Notes: a model not told the origin generated them from the letters alone. A stretch of DNA of 29,749 nucleotides from an uncultured Duganella sp. (GCA_946482335.1 CAMLRG010000055.1:1-29749); one strand, 5' to 3'. Shown: positions 17,454 to 25,660, counted from the stretch's first letter. A program made the numbers and translations.

Positions 17454-19645
17454 AAATTGATGCGCAGCCCGGCCGTCACCGAGCGTGGCGCGCCGGGCGC
17501 CACAAAGCGCGCTTCCTGCGGCGCGCCCTCCTGCAGCGGGCGGCCGCCGGGGAAGAAATCGGCGGCCACGGCGCCGAACGTTTCATGACGGCGGTTGGCG
17601 GCATTGTTGATGCGCACATGCCATTCCCATTGGTCGTTCGGCCGATAGCTGGCTTGCAGTCCAAGCAGGGCGTGGCCCGCAATGCGCCAGCCGGGCCGGT
17701 CGCCATCTTCGTTGCCCATCAAGGCCATATGCGAGCTGGCGTGCAGGGTTGCGCCCAGCTTCAGCGCGGGGGTGGCGTGCCAGTCTGCGCCGAACTTGAA
17801 GCTGTGGCGCGGCAAGCCCGCAATACGCGTGCCGTTTTGTACCGCGACATCGCGGGTGCCGGTGAACAGGCTGCCGCTGGCGCCATATACGGCATCCAGG
17901 AAACTATAGGCAAGGCTGACCTGCAGCGCGCGTGTGCGCAGACTGGCGGTGAAGTCGGCGCCCTGGTGGCGCGTGCGGGGGAAGTTGGCGAAGTAGCCGT
18001 GCTGGCTGATGCCAGCCGTGCGGAACAGGATGTCGTCCCGGTTTTGCGTGCGGTAGAACGCAAGCGTGACCTGCTGTTCGCCTTGCTTCCAGCGCGCGCC
18101 TGCCTCCACTGTACGCGACACGACCTGCTTCAGGTAGGGGTCGGATTGCAGGCCGACCGGCAGGCGGCAAGGCTGCCCGGGGTCGGCGCAACCCAATTCG
18201 ATCACGGTCGGGACGCGGTTGCTCTGCGAGGCGCTGGCGAACAGGGTGGTGCCTGCCGCGGCCTGGTAAGTGATGCCAAGGGCGGGGTTCAGCTTGCGAT
18301 AAATGAAGCGTTCATGCTGTGCGTTGCTGTCGTCCTCGTCGCGGTCGTGCCGCAGCGTATTGGCCACCCTCGACCAGCCGACACGCGCCGATCCCGTGAG
18401 CGACCAACGGGGTGCGAATGTCCACGTATCGCTGGCGAACAGCGCGGCGCTGGCTGCGCTGCCGTCGACTTCGGCCTCCAGTTCCCGCCCGCTGCCCGGC
18501 AGCGCCAGCACGTCGCGCCGTGCCCCGAAGGCCGCGGGCTGGCTGAATTGGGCGAATGAGACGCTGTTGCGGTCGAAGGTGGCGCCCAGCGCCAGCCGGT
18601 GCGCCCCTGCGGGCAACTGCAGGCTGGCGCTCGCCCCCTGGCTGCGCTGGCGCGTCACTGCCGTATTCAGGCTGGCCGGGGCTGGGCCGGCTTCGCGCTC
18701 GTCGTCTTCATCGCCGTCGGCAACGTCACCATTCACACCATCACGGCGGCTGCTGCGGACGTAGGCGGACAGCGCCAGCTGCGCATTCCCTTCCAGCTGG
18801 CGGCGCAGGCTGGCCTGAAGCTGGCGCAGCTGGTTGCTGCTGCGGTCCGGGCTGGTGTACACGGCGCGCCGGTCCGCGTGGTACAAGCCATCCGGCAGCA
18901 AGCCATTGCCCGTCAGCCGGCTGCCGCCGGCCAGGACCGACAGGTCCCAGTCCTGCCGCGCCGCAGCGTGCCCCACCTTGGCGAACAGCCTGGCCAGGTG
19001 ACCCGGCGACGCGGCCCGCCAACCACGGTCATGGAACAGTGTCGCCGCCGCAAAGCTATGCCAGCCATCCGCCCGCTGCGCACCGTGCGATAACTCCACG
19101 CGCCGCCGGCCATCGCTGGCTGCCGTGACGCCGATGCTGCCGCCGGGATCGTCCCGGCCGTTACGGGTCAGCAGCACCAGCGCCCCGCCCAGCGTATTCA
19201 AACCATACAGCGGGTTGGAACCCGGCGCCAGCAGCACTTGCCCGATGGCCGCTTCCGGCAGCATGTCCCAATTCACGACATCGCCGAACGGCTCATTCAC
19301 CCGCACGCCATCGAGATACACCGACAACCCTTGCGCCGTGCCCAATAGCGGCGAGGCGCGGAAGCCGCGATAGGTAAGGTCCTGCTGGTAAGGGCTGCCC
19401 GATATACCGTTCAGGTTCACGCCCGCCAGCGTGCGCGCCATGGTTTCCGCCAGGGTCTCGCCCTGCTGCGGCGCCGCGCCGAGCTGCACGGCATAAGGCA
19501 GCAGCTTGCTTTCAACCGCGAGTACCGGCACCGGCGCGATGCCGACGATCTCGACGGACTGGATGCCATTGCCGCCGCCCCCACCCTCGGCGCGCGCTGC
19601 TGCAGCCAGGACCGCCAGCAGCCCAGTCAACGCCCGCCTTTTCAC
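17450..19645 (-). CDS. TonB-dependent receptor of the PQQ/alcohol-oxidation operon, acidic loops
   Basis: A 731-residue TonB-dependent receptor: signal peptide MKRRALTGLLAVLAAAARA, TonB box SVEIVG (30-35), plug with YQQDLTYRGFRASPLLG and DGVRVNEPFGDVVNWD, then the barrel, ending in a phenylalanine (AGLRINF). It overlaps the solute-binding protein gene by ATGA and is the third gene after pedF, so it belongs to the sigma-54 operon. Two stretches are strikingly acidic: 302-318 (core ADGDEDDERE) and about 433-440 (HDRDEDDS). A cysteine pair in GCADPGQPC suggests a disulfide-closed loop. The ligand is unknown; PQQ, a metal chelate or a lanthanide complex are possible, the last suggested by the lanthanide-type dehydrogenase. 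That is speculation from context. Confidence 0.85.
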   Translation of the reverse strand: MKRRALTGLLAVLAAAARAEGGGGGNGIQSVEIVGIAPVPVLAVESKLLPYAVQLGAAPQQGETLAETMARTLAGVNLNGISGSPYQQDLTYRGFRASPLLGTAQGLSVYLDGVRVNEPFGDVVNWDMLPEAAIGQVLLAPGSNPLYGLNTLGGALVLLTRNGRDDPGGSIGVTAASDGRRRVELSHGAQRADGWHSFAAATLFHDRGWRAASPGHLARLFAKVGHAAARQDWDLSVLAGGSRLTGNGLLPDGLYHADRRAVYTSPDRSSNQLRQLQASLRRQLEGNAQLALSAYVRSSRRDGVNGDVADGDEDDEREAGPAPASLNTAVTRQRSQGASASLQLPAGAHRLALGATFDRNSVSFAQFSQPAAFGARRDVLALPGSGRELEAEVDGSAASAALFASDTWTFAPRWSLTGSARVGWSRVANTLRHDRDEDDSNAQHERFIYRKLNPALGITYQAAAGTTLFASASQSNRVPTVIELGCADPGQPCRLPVGLQSDPYLKQVVSRTVEAGARWKQGEQQVTLAFYRTQNRDDILFRTAGISQHGYFANFPRTRHQGADFTASLRTRALQVSLAYSFLDAVYGASGSLFTGTRDVAVQNGTRIAGLPRHSFKFGADWHATPALKLGATLHASSHMALMGNEDGDRPGWRIAGHALLGLQASYRPNDQWEWHVRINNAANRRHETFGAVAADFFPGGRPLQEGAPQEARFVAPGAPRSVTAGLRINF

Positions 19646-20454
19646 GGCTTCGCCAACTGCACGCCGTGGCGCGCAAAGATTTCCTTCAGTTCACCGCTGG
19701 CGGCCAGCTCATTCAATGCGGCCTGCAGCTGGCGCGCCAGATCCGTCCTGTCCTTGCGCACCGCCATGCCTACCGCCCATCCGGCACGCGGCAGCCGCTG
19801 GAAAGTGACCTGTTCCACCGGAAAGGCCGCATCGCCGCGCAGCACGGACTCGATCTCCGAGCGGGTCGCCAGCACGGCATCCAGCCCACCGGCTTTCAAC
19901 TCCTGCAATGCCTCGGCCGACGTCGGGAACAGCCGCACCTGGTCGCGAAACCGGCCATTGCCTTCGCCCAGCATTACCATGCCTGCCAGCGAGACCTGCT
20001 CCACCCCGATGCGCTTGCCCGCCAGCGCGTCAATGCCGTCGAATACCGGGATGCTGCGGGCGCTGCGGACCAGCCGCACCGATTCCACATGGTAGGGCGC
20101 AAAGATCTCCACCTTGTCGTTCGCCATCAGCGTGCGGTCAACCGGCACATGCAGCATCACATCCGCCGGGCCGTAGCCAAGGTAATGCCCTTTCCACACC
20201 ATATTGCGCAAGTCATCGTTCAGGTTTTCGCCCGCCGGGAAGGGCAGCAGGCTCAATTTCATCGACAGCTTGCGCGCCAGCGCGGCGGCCAGGTCGACAT
20301 CGATGCCAGCCCCGTTGGCGGAGAACGGCGCAAACTCCTTGTACACGGCAACTTTAAGGGCGCCGGTATCGGCACGCACCGGCAGCGCCGCAAACAGCAG
20401 GGCACAGCCGATCAGCAGCAGGGCGCGGAGGCCGCGCAGGCGCAAGGTCAGCAT
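19642..20454 (-). CDS. Quinoprotein dehydrogenase-associated solute-binding protein
   Basis: A 270-residue periplasmic protein of the bacterial extracellular solute-binding family 3 fold, of the type annotated as quinoprotein dehydrogenase-associated putative ABC transporter substrate-binding protein. The signal peptide runs to about PVRA, followed by LKVAVYKEFAPFSANGAGIDVDLAAALARKL and, at the end, ELKEIFARHGVQLAKP. ATG 20454 follows GTGAGG, 12 bp after pedF, and the stop overlaps the receptor start. No ABC permease or ATPase is adjacent, as is usual for this group, so it may serve the dehydrogenase (ligand delivery or assembly) rather than a transporter. The ligand is not evident. Confidence 0.87.
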   Translation of the reverse strand: MLTLRLRGLRALLLIGCALLFAALPVRADTGALKVAVYKEFAPFSANGAGIDVDLAAALARKLSMKLSLLPFPAGENLNDDLRNMVWKGHYLGYGPADVMLHVPVDRTLMANDKVEIFAPYHVESVRLVRSARSIPVFDGIDALAGKRIGVEQVSLAGMVMLGEGNGRFRDQVRLFPTSAEALQELKAGGLDAVLATRSEIESVLRGDAAFPVEQVTFQRLPRAGWAVGMAVRKDRTDLARQLQAALNELAASGELKEIFARHGVQLAKP

Positions 20455-20466
20455 GGCAGCCTCACG

Positions 20467-20928
20467 TCAATTGGTGGCGCGCCGGGTTTCCAGGTAGGTC
20501 TTGATGGCCCACATGGCTTCCTGGTTGAAGACGCCTTCGAATGGCGGCATATACACCGCGCCGTTACGCACCTTGCCGGCCCGGATCGACGCCAAGTAAT
20601 AGCGGTCAATCTCCTTGTAGCAGGCCTGTTTCTTGGTTTCGTTGCGCATGCCTTGGCAGTCCCGGTCCAGCAAGCGCAAGTCGGGTGCGATGCCGCCCGA
20701 AACCGCTTCAATGCCGTGGCAACGGGCGCAATTCTGGTTATAAGCGGAATATCCGATCTTCAGCGCGAGCTTGCTGTCCTTGTAGGGATTTTCATCGCGC
20801 CACTTATCGCCCAGCGCCGGCAAGCCGGTGGTATCGACACCCTGCGGCGTGACATTACCGTGGGCAAAAGCAATCAGGGAAGTGGTTACGGCAAGCGTCA
20901 GCGCGACGCCGAGGACGATGCGTTTCAT
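20467..20928 (-). CDS. pedF: Cytochrome c-550, PedF type
   Basis: A 153-residue periplasmic c-type cytochrome, the expected electron acceptor of the quinoprotein alcohol dehydrogenase. It has a signal peptide (to about AFA), one heme-binding CARCH (C67, C70, H71) and a candidate axial methionine M127 in YMPPFEG. Two further cysteines (C91, C103) may form a disulfide. The HGNVTPQGVDTTGLPALG start of the mature chain is characteristic of PedF. ATG 20928 follows CAGGAGACATCC; the frame opens as far as 21039 but would cover the promoter. A perfect sigma-54 promoter lies at 20970-20984 and an activator-like site at 21015-21036. It heads an operon with the solute-binding protein and the second TonB receptor. 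Confidence 0.92.
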   Translation of the reverse strand: MKRIVLGVALTLAVTTSLIAFAHGNVTPQGVDTTGLPALGDKWRDENPYKDSKLALKIGYSAYNQNCARCHGIEAVSGGIAPDLRLLDRDCQGMRNETKKQACYKEIDRYYLASIRAGKVRNGAVYMPPFEGVFNQEAMWAIKTYLETRRATN

Positions 20929-20969
20929 GGATGTCTCCTGCATGATGTGGTTGTAATACCCATGCAGGA

Positions 20970-20984
20970 GCAATCGCCGTGCCA
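20970..20984 (-). promoter_or_regulatory. sigma-54 promoter of the pedF operon
   Basis: On the minus strand TGGCACGGCGATTGC (then T) matches the sigma-54 consensus at all fixed positions and differs at one base from the dehydrogenase-operon promoter. The expected start near 20958 gives a leader of about 30 nt before ATG 20928. Confidence 0.9.
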
Positions 20985-21014
20985 TGCATTTTTTGCCCAT
21001 GCGGGCGGTGCAGT

Positions 21015-21036
21015 TGCTCCAGATTGGAACACCTGT
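21015..21036 (-). promoter_or_regulatory. Candidate activator-binding site (UAS) of the pedF operon
   Basis: On the plus strand TGCTCCAGATTGGAACAC followed by CTGT, 18 of 22 positions identical to the site at 14215-14236. It starts 32 bp from the -24 GG, against 43 bp at the other operon: a difference of 11 bp, one helical turn. Confidence 0.7.
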
Positions 21037-21057
21037 CACACAGCATGTGTCACATGC

Positions 21058-22284
21058 CTATCCTTTGACGCACACCACCTGTTTCAGGGTGTGCACCACC
21101 TCCACCAGCTCTTCCTGCGCCTTCATGACCGCATCGATATCCTTGTAAGCCATCGGGATTTCGTCGATCACGCCAGCGTCCTTGCGGCACTCGACGCCTT
21201 CCGTCGCCCTGAGCTGGTCTTCCAGCGAAAAGCGGCGCTTCGCTTCGTGACGGCTCATGGTGCGGCCGGCGCCGTGGCTGGCGCTGTGGAAGCTCTCGGG
21301 GTTGCCCTTGCCGCGCACAATATAGCTTTTGGCCCCCATCGATCCGGGAATGATGCCCAGCTCGCCCTTGCGGGCGGAGACTGCGCCCTTGCGCGTCACC
21401 AGCACGTCCTTGCCGAAGTGACGTTCCTTTTGCACATAGTTGTGGTGGCAGTTCACCGCTTCGACGTGGGTTTCGAAGGGTTTGGCGATCACGGTCCGCA
21501 CGGCGGCTATCAGGTTCTGCATCATCACTTCCCGGTTCATGCGGGCGAACTTCTGCGCCCAGCCTACGGCTTCCACATAATCGTCGTAGTGCTCGGTGCC
21601 TTCTTCCAGGTAGGCCAGGTCCTTGTCCGGCAGGTTGGCGATATGGTGGCGCATATCCTGCTGCGCCAGTTCGATGAAGTGGGAACCAATGGCATTGCCC
21701 ACCCCGCGTGAACCGGAGTGCAGCATGAACCAGACCGCGTCCTCCTCGTCCAGGCACACTTCCACAAAGTGGTTGCCTGAGCCGAGGGTGCCCAGGTGGC
21801 GGTAGTTATTGGTGCGCTCCAGCTTCGGCGTCTTTTCGCAGATCGCGTCGAATTCATCCTTCAATTTCGCCCATGCCGCGTCCACCGCCGCCGGAGGATT
21901 CTCCCAGGAGCCGCGGTCGCGGCCCCGGAATTTCGGGGTCAGCCCATGCGGGATGGCCTTCTCGATCGCGCTGCGCAGCGGCCCCAGGTTGTCGGGCAGG
22001 TCGCGTGCATTGAGCGTGGTCTTGGCGGCCATCATGCCACAGCCGATATCGACGCCAACCGCGGCCGGGATGACCGCGCCCAGGGTCGGGATCACGCTGC
22101 CGATGGTGGATCCTTTACCGAGGTGGACGTCCGGCATCACCGCGATGTGCTTGTAGATGAAGGGCATTCTGGCCGTATTGGACAATTGCTGGCGCGCGTC
22201 GACTTCAACCGGAACTCCCTTGGTCCACATCTTCACCGGACTGCCGCCCGGCACTTCCATTACATCGAATTCGTCATCCTTCAT
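21058..22284 (-). CDS. rtcB: RtcB RNA-splicing ligase
   Basis: A 408-residue tRNA-splicing/RNA-repair ligase that joins 2',3'-cyclic phosphate or 3'-phosphate RNA ends to 5'-OH ends, using GTP and Mn2+. It shows PDVHLGKGSTIG, the metal-binding cysteine in GVDIGCGM, LGSGNHFVE, MLHSGSRGVGN, CHHNYVQKE and, near the C-terminus, the guanylylated histidine in HSASHGAGR (His337, the same number as in E. coli), ending in VVCVKG. The start is uncertain by a few codons: TTG 22296, ATG 22287 or ATG 22284; the last has GAGG six bases upstream. It follows rtcA by only a few bases, so the two form an rtcAB operon. No rtcR regulator gene is nearby. Confidence 0.95.
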   Translation of the reverse strand: MKDDEFDVMEVPGGSPVKMWTKGVPVEVDARQQLSNTARMPFIYKHIAVMPDVHLGKGSTIGSVIPTLGAVIPAAVGVDIGCGMMAAKTTLNARDLPDNLGPLRSAIEKAIPHGLTPKFRGRDRGSWENPPAAVDAAWAKLKDEFDAICEKTPKLERTNNYRHLGTLGSGNHFVEVCLDEEDAVWFMLHSGSRGVGNAIGSHFIELAQQDMRHHIANLPDKDLAYLEEGTEHYDDYVEAVGWAQKFARMNREVMMQNLIAAVRTVIAKPFETHVEAVNCHHNYVQKERHFGKDVLVTRKGAVSARKGELGIIPGSMGAKSYIVRGKGNPESFHSASHGAGRTMSRHEAKRRFSLEDQLRATEGVECRKDAGVIDEIPMAYKDIDAVMKAQEELVEVVHTLKQVVCVKG

Positions 22285-22292
22285 CATAGGCC

Positions 22293-23315
22293 TCAAGCTT
22301 TGGCGCGCACATAGCAGGTATTGAACCGTTCGCCCTGCTCGAAGGTTATCGTCACAGGCAGGAAATGCGCAATGACTTCGGCATTGGTGATGGCATGCTG
22401 CGACACATGGTCCAGCGTGTAGGCGCCGCCGCCGGCCAGGGCCATCGGCAGCATCACCTGGTCGCCCAGATGTTCGCCGACCGCGGCCCCGGAAGCCAGG
22501 TAGCGACGCGCCTCCAGGGACGCTTCGCGCGCAACCGTTTCAGCGCGCACGCCGCGGTCGCCGATGGCGGAAAACACTTCCGTCACGGCTTCGCTGTCAA
22601 TGGTCAGCAACAGGGCGTTGCCTGGGCTGGCGGTTGATGGCGACAACGGTTCGCGCATCTGGCCCTCCTCCCAGCCCATCAGGTTGCGCACGGTCGCATA
22701 CTGGCGCTGCGCCACCTGGGCCGGCAGCCGGGCTGCGATCACTTGCGCATAGGCTTCGCGCAATAGGCCGCGCTCGAGCAGGTCGAGGTGCTGCAAGCGC
22801 TTGCATGGCCATACGCTGGCGGAGATGGTGCCGGCGCCAGCCGGGTAGAACCCGTAGCGTTCGATATCGATCTCCACTTCGGCACCCATGGCCGCGAGCA
22901 CGCGGCAGTAAGCGCGTTGCAGGAATTCCGCCGGCGGTGCCTTGGGGTTGTGGGTGCCGCCGGTGACCGTGACGATGGCGGACTGTTCGGCGAACAGCAA
23001 GGCGGGAATCAGGGTTTGCAGCACCAGCGTCGTGCTGCCGGCGGTGCCGATGTCGAAATCGTACACCCCGCCGTTCACATGGCCCGGTGTGAATTCCAGT
23101 GTGGTCGAGCCGACTTCGGCGTCGGTAACGGTCGCATTGCAGACGATGGCAGCGGCACGCACAGCCGACAAATGCTGGCGCCGCAAGCCGGGCGGCTGAC
23201 GGTTGGCGCGGATGTTCTGGATGCGGAAGCCCTGGCCGGTAATCATCGACAAGGACAGTGACGTGCGCAGGATCTGTCCTCCGCCTTCGCCTGTCGAACC
23301 GTCCAGTTCAATCAT
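22293..23315 (-). CDS. rtcA: RtcA RNA 3'-terminal phosphate cyclase
   Basis: A 340-residue RNA 3'-phosphate cyclase that uses ATP to make 2',3'-cyclic phosphate ends, the partner of RtcB in RNA repair. It opens with IELDGSTGEGGGQILRTSLS and contains NIRANRQPPGLRRQHLSAVR; the adenylylated histidine is in SQHAITNAEVIAHFLP (about His307). ATG 23315 follows GGGAGG; the open frame to 23411 would overlap the preceding gene and lacks family-like sequence. A 10-bp inverted repeat (23325-23355) covers part of the ribosome site. It lies 56 bp after the phytase-like gene and just before rtcB. Confidence 0.95.
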   Translation of the reverse strand: MIELDGSTGEGGGQILRTSLSLSMITGQGFRIQNIRANRQPPGLRRQHLSAVRAAAIVCNATVTDAEVGSTTLEFTPGHVNGGVYDFDIGTAGSTTLVLQTLIPALLFAEQSAIVTVTGGTHNPKAPPAEFLQRAYCRVLAAMGAEVEIDIERYGFYPAGAGTISASVWPCKRLQHLDLLERGLLREAYAQVIAARLPAQVAQRQYATVRNLMGWEEGQMREPLSPSTASPGNALLLTIDSEAVTEVFSAIGDRGVRAETVAREASLEARRYLASGAAVGEHLGDQVMLPMALAGGGAYTLDHVSQHAITNAEVIAHFLPVTITFEQGERFNTCYVRAKA

Positions 23316-23324
23316 CGCTCGCCT

Positions 23325-23355
23325 CCCTGCCGGCATTATCCGCCAGCCGGCAGGG
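23325..23355 (-). other. Hairpin overlapping the rtcA ribosome-binding site
   Basis: Perfect 10-bp inverted repeat, CCCTGCCGGC (23325-23334) and GCCGGCAGGG (23346-23355), with an 11-nt loop. The GGG at the base of the arm is the first half of the rtcA ribosome site GGGAGG (23322-23327). With no T tract it is a poor terminator for the upstream gene; it could lower rtcA translation or simply stabilise the upstream transcript end. Confidence 0.6.
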
Positions 23356-23371
23356 CGACGGCGCACAAACC

Positions 23372-25375
23372 TTAGTAACTGCCGAGCGCCTTGGCGAACT
23401 TGATCAGCCACAAGCGGCTGGGGCGCTCACGGTCGTCGCCGCGTGCAACGCGGATACTGTTGGCGGCATGGCAACCGGCAGTGTTGTTGGTGATGATGGT
23501 GCCGTTCGCATCGACATTGCATTTGGTCACGTCGGCATCGACCTCTGCACCGGACGGGGTGAAGATGCGGGTCTTCAAGCCAAAGTCGTTGTCGTTGACC
23601 AGGGCCAGCGTGTTGCCGTCCACGATAGCCAGGCCTTCAGCCTTCTCCGCCAGCCATCCGATCGCGTTCAAGTCCAGCAGCAGGGACTTCCTCAGCGGCA
23701 CGACCTTGGACCAGTCGGCGCCATTGACCGCCACCGCCCCCATCGAACTCTTTTCCAGGTCCGATGTGGCCGGATTGAAACCGGCGGCGCCGATATCGGT
23801 GGCGGCGCCGATCTCGACCAGCATCAGCCTGTTGGAAACCTTGCCGTTCGGCGCCGCGCCCTGCTCGATCACGATGAACTTGCCATTACCCAGCGCCGCC
23901 ACGTCGCCCAGCTTGGCGTTTCCGGTGCGGCCGTCGGCATAGTCGGTCCCGCTCAGCGGATAGGCGAACATGCGCGCGGTGCTGCCGGTGGCGGGGTCGA
24001 ATTCGATCCAGCGCGTGAAGCGCGCAAAGCGTTCCACCTGTTCATTCTTGCCGGTCACCGAGTATGGAGCGCTGCCGTCGCTCAGCGGGCTTTGCAGGAA
24101 GCCATGCAGCTTGTCGCTGGCGGCATCCAGTGCCATGCCCTCCATGCCGCGGTTGGCGCGGCGCTTGGCAAAGATGGCCGGCAAGCCGCTGCCGGGGGCG
24201 TAACGCGACTGGATGGCGCCAGTCGCGGCGTCGACCTTCACGATGAAGGGGCCGTATTCGTCGGACAGCCACAAGGCATTGCGCTTCTCGTCGAAGGCGA
24301 TGGCTTCGGTGTCGAGGCCGTTGGCGCTGTGCACTGCCTTGGTCGCGGCATCGTATTTCATGGCGTCGAAGACCGGTACTTCGGCGGAATTGCCCAGCGT
24401 GCCCGCCGGTATGGGCAGGCCGGAGCTATTGCTGCCTGCCGCAACCTTGATCGGCATGCTGGACGCCAATACGGCGCCCGATTTGCCGACGGTGATGATG
24501 CCGACCGATGGGGTGAAACTTGGCGAGGGGAAGATCTTGGCGCCCATGGTGCCGCTGCCGTTCGGGTTCGGCACATTCGGGCCGTCGCCGTTCGGGCCGC
24601 GGTCGGTCAAGCCGTAGAATTCCAGGTCGCCGTTGGCGGCGGTGCCCTTGAAGGCCAGCGCGGAACCGTAGGATGGCAGGAAGCCCAGCGGGAAGTCGGC
24701 CTTGACCTTGGCATTGCTGCCTTCGTATGGAATGTACATGCTGTTGGCAGCCTGGATCTGGTAGCGCGTCACGGTGACGGTGGCGGCGGCCTGCGTGAAG
24801 GTTTCTTGCACCGGCGTGCCGACCCTGGAGGCCAGGGTGTCTTCGAAATGCTCGCGCACCAGCAGGCGGCGCTCGTCGTCGATGCCGCGCGCACCGTAGG
24901 CGGCGCCGGCGGCGGCCAGGTTGGCTGCCATCGCCTTGTTGAAGTCGGCCACGGCGGCACCGAAGTCGAGGGACTTGCCTGCCATGGCGTGCTTCACGTC
25001 GGCGGCGATGCGGATGCCGTTGGCGGGATCATTGTCTTCGTCCAGCAGCTGCAGTGCCAGCAAGCGGTTGACGACTTTGGCGTCCTTGACGTCGGTTACG
25101 CCCGCCAGCTGAAGCGGCGTAATGATGGGGGCGCAAGCCGCGCTGCCCAGGGCGATGCCGCCCACGCTGAAGCTGACACTCTCGCCTTCCTTGCAGGTGA
25201 ACTCGCCCTTGGCCCCGGTCGTGGCGCGCGCGGCGCTGCCTGCGACATAATCCGCGCCTTCCACTGCGCCGTCGACGAAGCTGCCATTGACGGTTGGTTT
25301 GGCAGGTTCACTGCTGCCGCCACCGCCGCAGGCGGCGAGGGCGAATGCAAGGGGAAGGAGCGACAGGGTTTTCAT
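23372..25375 (-). CDS. Phytase/esterase-like lipoprotein
   Basis: A 667-residue lipoprotein (lipobox LAAC, Cys16, in MKTLSLLPLAFALAACGGGG). The C-terminal two thirds match the Phytase-like group annotated as esterase-like activity of phytase family proteins, with LEFYGLTDRGPNGDGPN, IFPSPSFTPSVGIITV, DTEAIAFDEKRNALWLSDEY, NRGMEGMALDAASDKLHG and a propeller-like repeat pattern. The N-terminal part (about 25-190) resembles secreted carbohydrate-surface lipoproteins but is not assigned. ATG 25375 is chosen because the preceding open stretch (to 25435) lacks a signal peptide and contains the promoter. A Pho box (25418-25435) upstream fits a phosphate-scavenging enzyme that releases phosphate from organic phosphates. 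Substrate is unproven. Confidence 0.85.
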   Translation of the reverse strand: MKTLSLLPLAFALAACGGGGSSEPAKPTVNGSFVDGAVEGADYVAGSAARATTGAKGEFTCKEGESVSFSVGGIALGSAACAPIITPLQLAGVTDVKDAKVVNRLLALQLLDEDNDPANGIRIAADVKHAMAGKSLDFGAAVADFNKAMAANLAAAGAAYGARGIDDERRLLVREHFEDTLASRVGTPVQETFTQAAATVTVTRYQIQAANSMYIPYEGSNAKVKADFPLGFLPSYGSALAFKGTAANGDLEFYGLTDRGPNGDGPNVPNPNGSGTMGAKIFPSPSFTPSVGIITVGKSGAVLASSMPIKVAAGSNSSGLPIPAGTLGNSAEVPVFDAMKYDAATKAVHSANGLDTEAIAFDEKRNALWLSDEYGPFIVKVDAATGAIQSRYAPGSGLPAIFAKRRANRGMEGMALDAASDKLHGFLQSPLSDGSAPYSVTGKNEQVERFARFTRWIEFDPATGSTARMFAYPLSGTDYADGRTGNAKLGDVAALGNGKFIVIEQGAAPNGKVSNRLMLVEIGAATDIGAAGFNPATSDLEKSSMGAVAVNGADWSKVVPLRKSLLLDLNAIGWLAEKAEGLAIVDGNTLALVNDNDFGLKTRIFTPSGAEVDADVTKCNVDANGTIITNNTAGCHAANSIRVARGDDRERPSRLWLIKFAKALGSY

Positions 25376-25417
25376 GCGGGCCTCGGGTGGTCGAAAAGCC
25401 CAGCATAAATAGCCGAA

Positions 25418-25435
25418 ATGACATGCCAATGACAC
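25418..25435 (-). promoter_or_regulatory. Pho box (PhoB site) for the phytase-like gene
   Basis: On the minus strand GTGTCAT-TGGC-ATGTCAT: two 7-bp repeats, each differing from the PhoB consensus CTGTCAT at one position, separated by 4 bp. A -10-like TATGCT lies 10 bp downstream, the standard distance. Expected to be switched on under phosphate limitation. Confidence 0.75.
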
Positions 25436-25441
25436 AAAACA

Positions 25442-25471
25442 AAAAGGGCCCGCTACGCAGCGGGCCCTTTT
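25442..25471 (-). terminator. Terminator after the 5S rRNA gene
   Basis: A 13-bp inverted repeat: AAAAGGGCCCGCT (25442-25454) and AGCGGGCCCTTTT (25459-25471), loop of 4. It lies 12 bp after the 5S 3' end. The A/T-rich flanks on both sides make it usable in either direction. Confidence 0.92.
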
Positions 25472-25483
25472 GCCTTGTTAATT

Positions 25484-25599
25484 AGTCTGACGATAACCTA
25501 CTTTCACACTGGTTGCAGCACTATCATCGGCGCAGAGTCGTTTCACGGTCCTGTTCGGGATGGGAAGGGGTGGGACCGACTTGCTATGGTCATCAGACT
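25484..25599 (-). rRNA. rrf: 5S ribosomal RNA (solitary copy)
   Basis: On the minus strand the sequence contains the diagnostic betaproteobacterial 5S segments ATGACCATAGCAAGTCGGTC, CCACCCCTTCCCATCCCGAA, CAGGACCGTGAAACGACTC and GTGTGAAAGTAGG. The ends AGTCTGA and TCAGACT close the terminal helix, giving 116 nt. One stem (GCTG-CAAC-CAGT type) differs from the usual sequence, but its bases still pair. No 23S gene lies upstream: the sequence beyond 25600 is a short leader and then the DUF5691 gene. Confidence 0.95.
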
Positions 25600-25660
25600 T
25601 GACCGGTTTCGGCGCCAGTTCCACAACGGGGCAACTGGCAACGAGATTCTGAAAGGCGAA

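Noticed and set aside
23316..23371. sigma-54 promoter for rtcAB
   Set aside because: TGGCGG followed by ATGC is present but two bases off the required spacing, and no RtcR gene is nearby.
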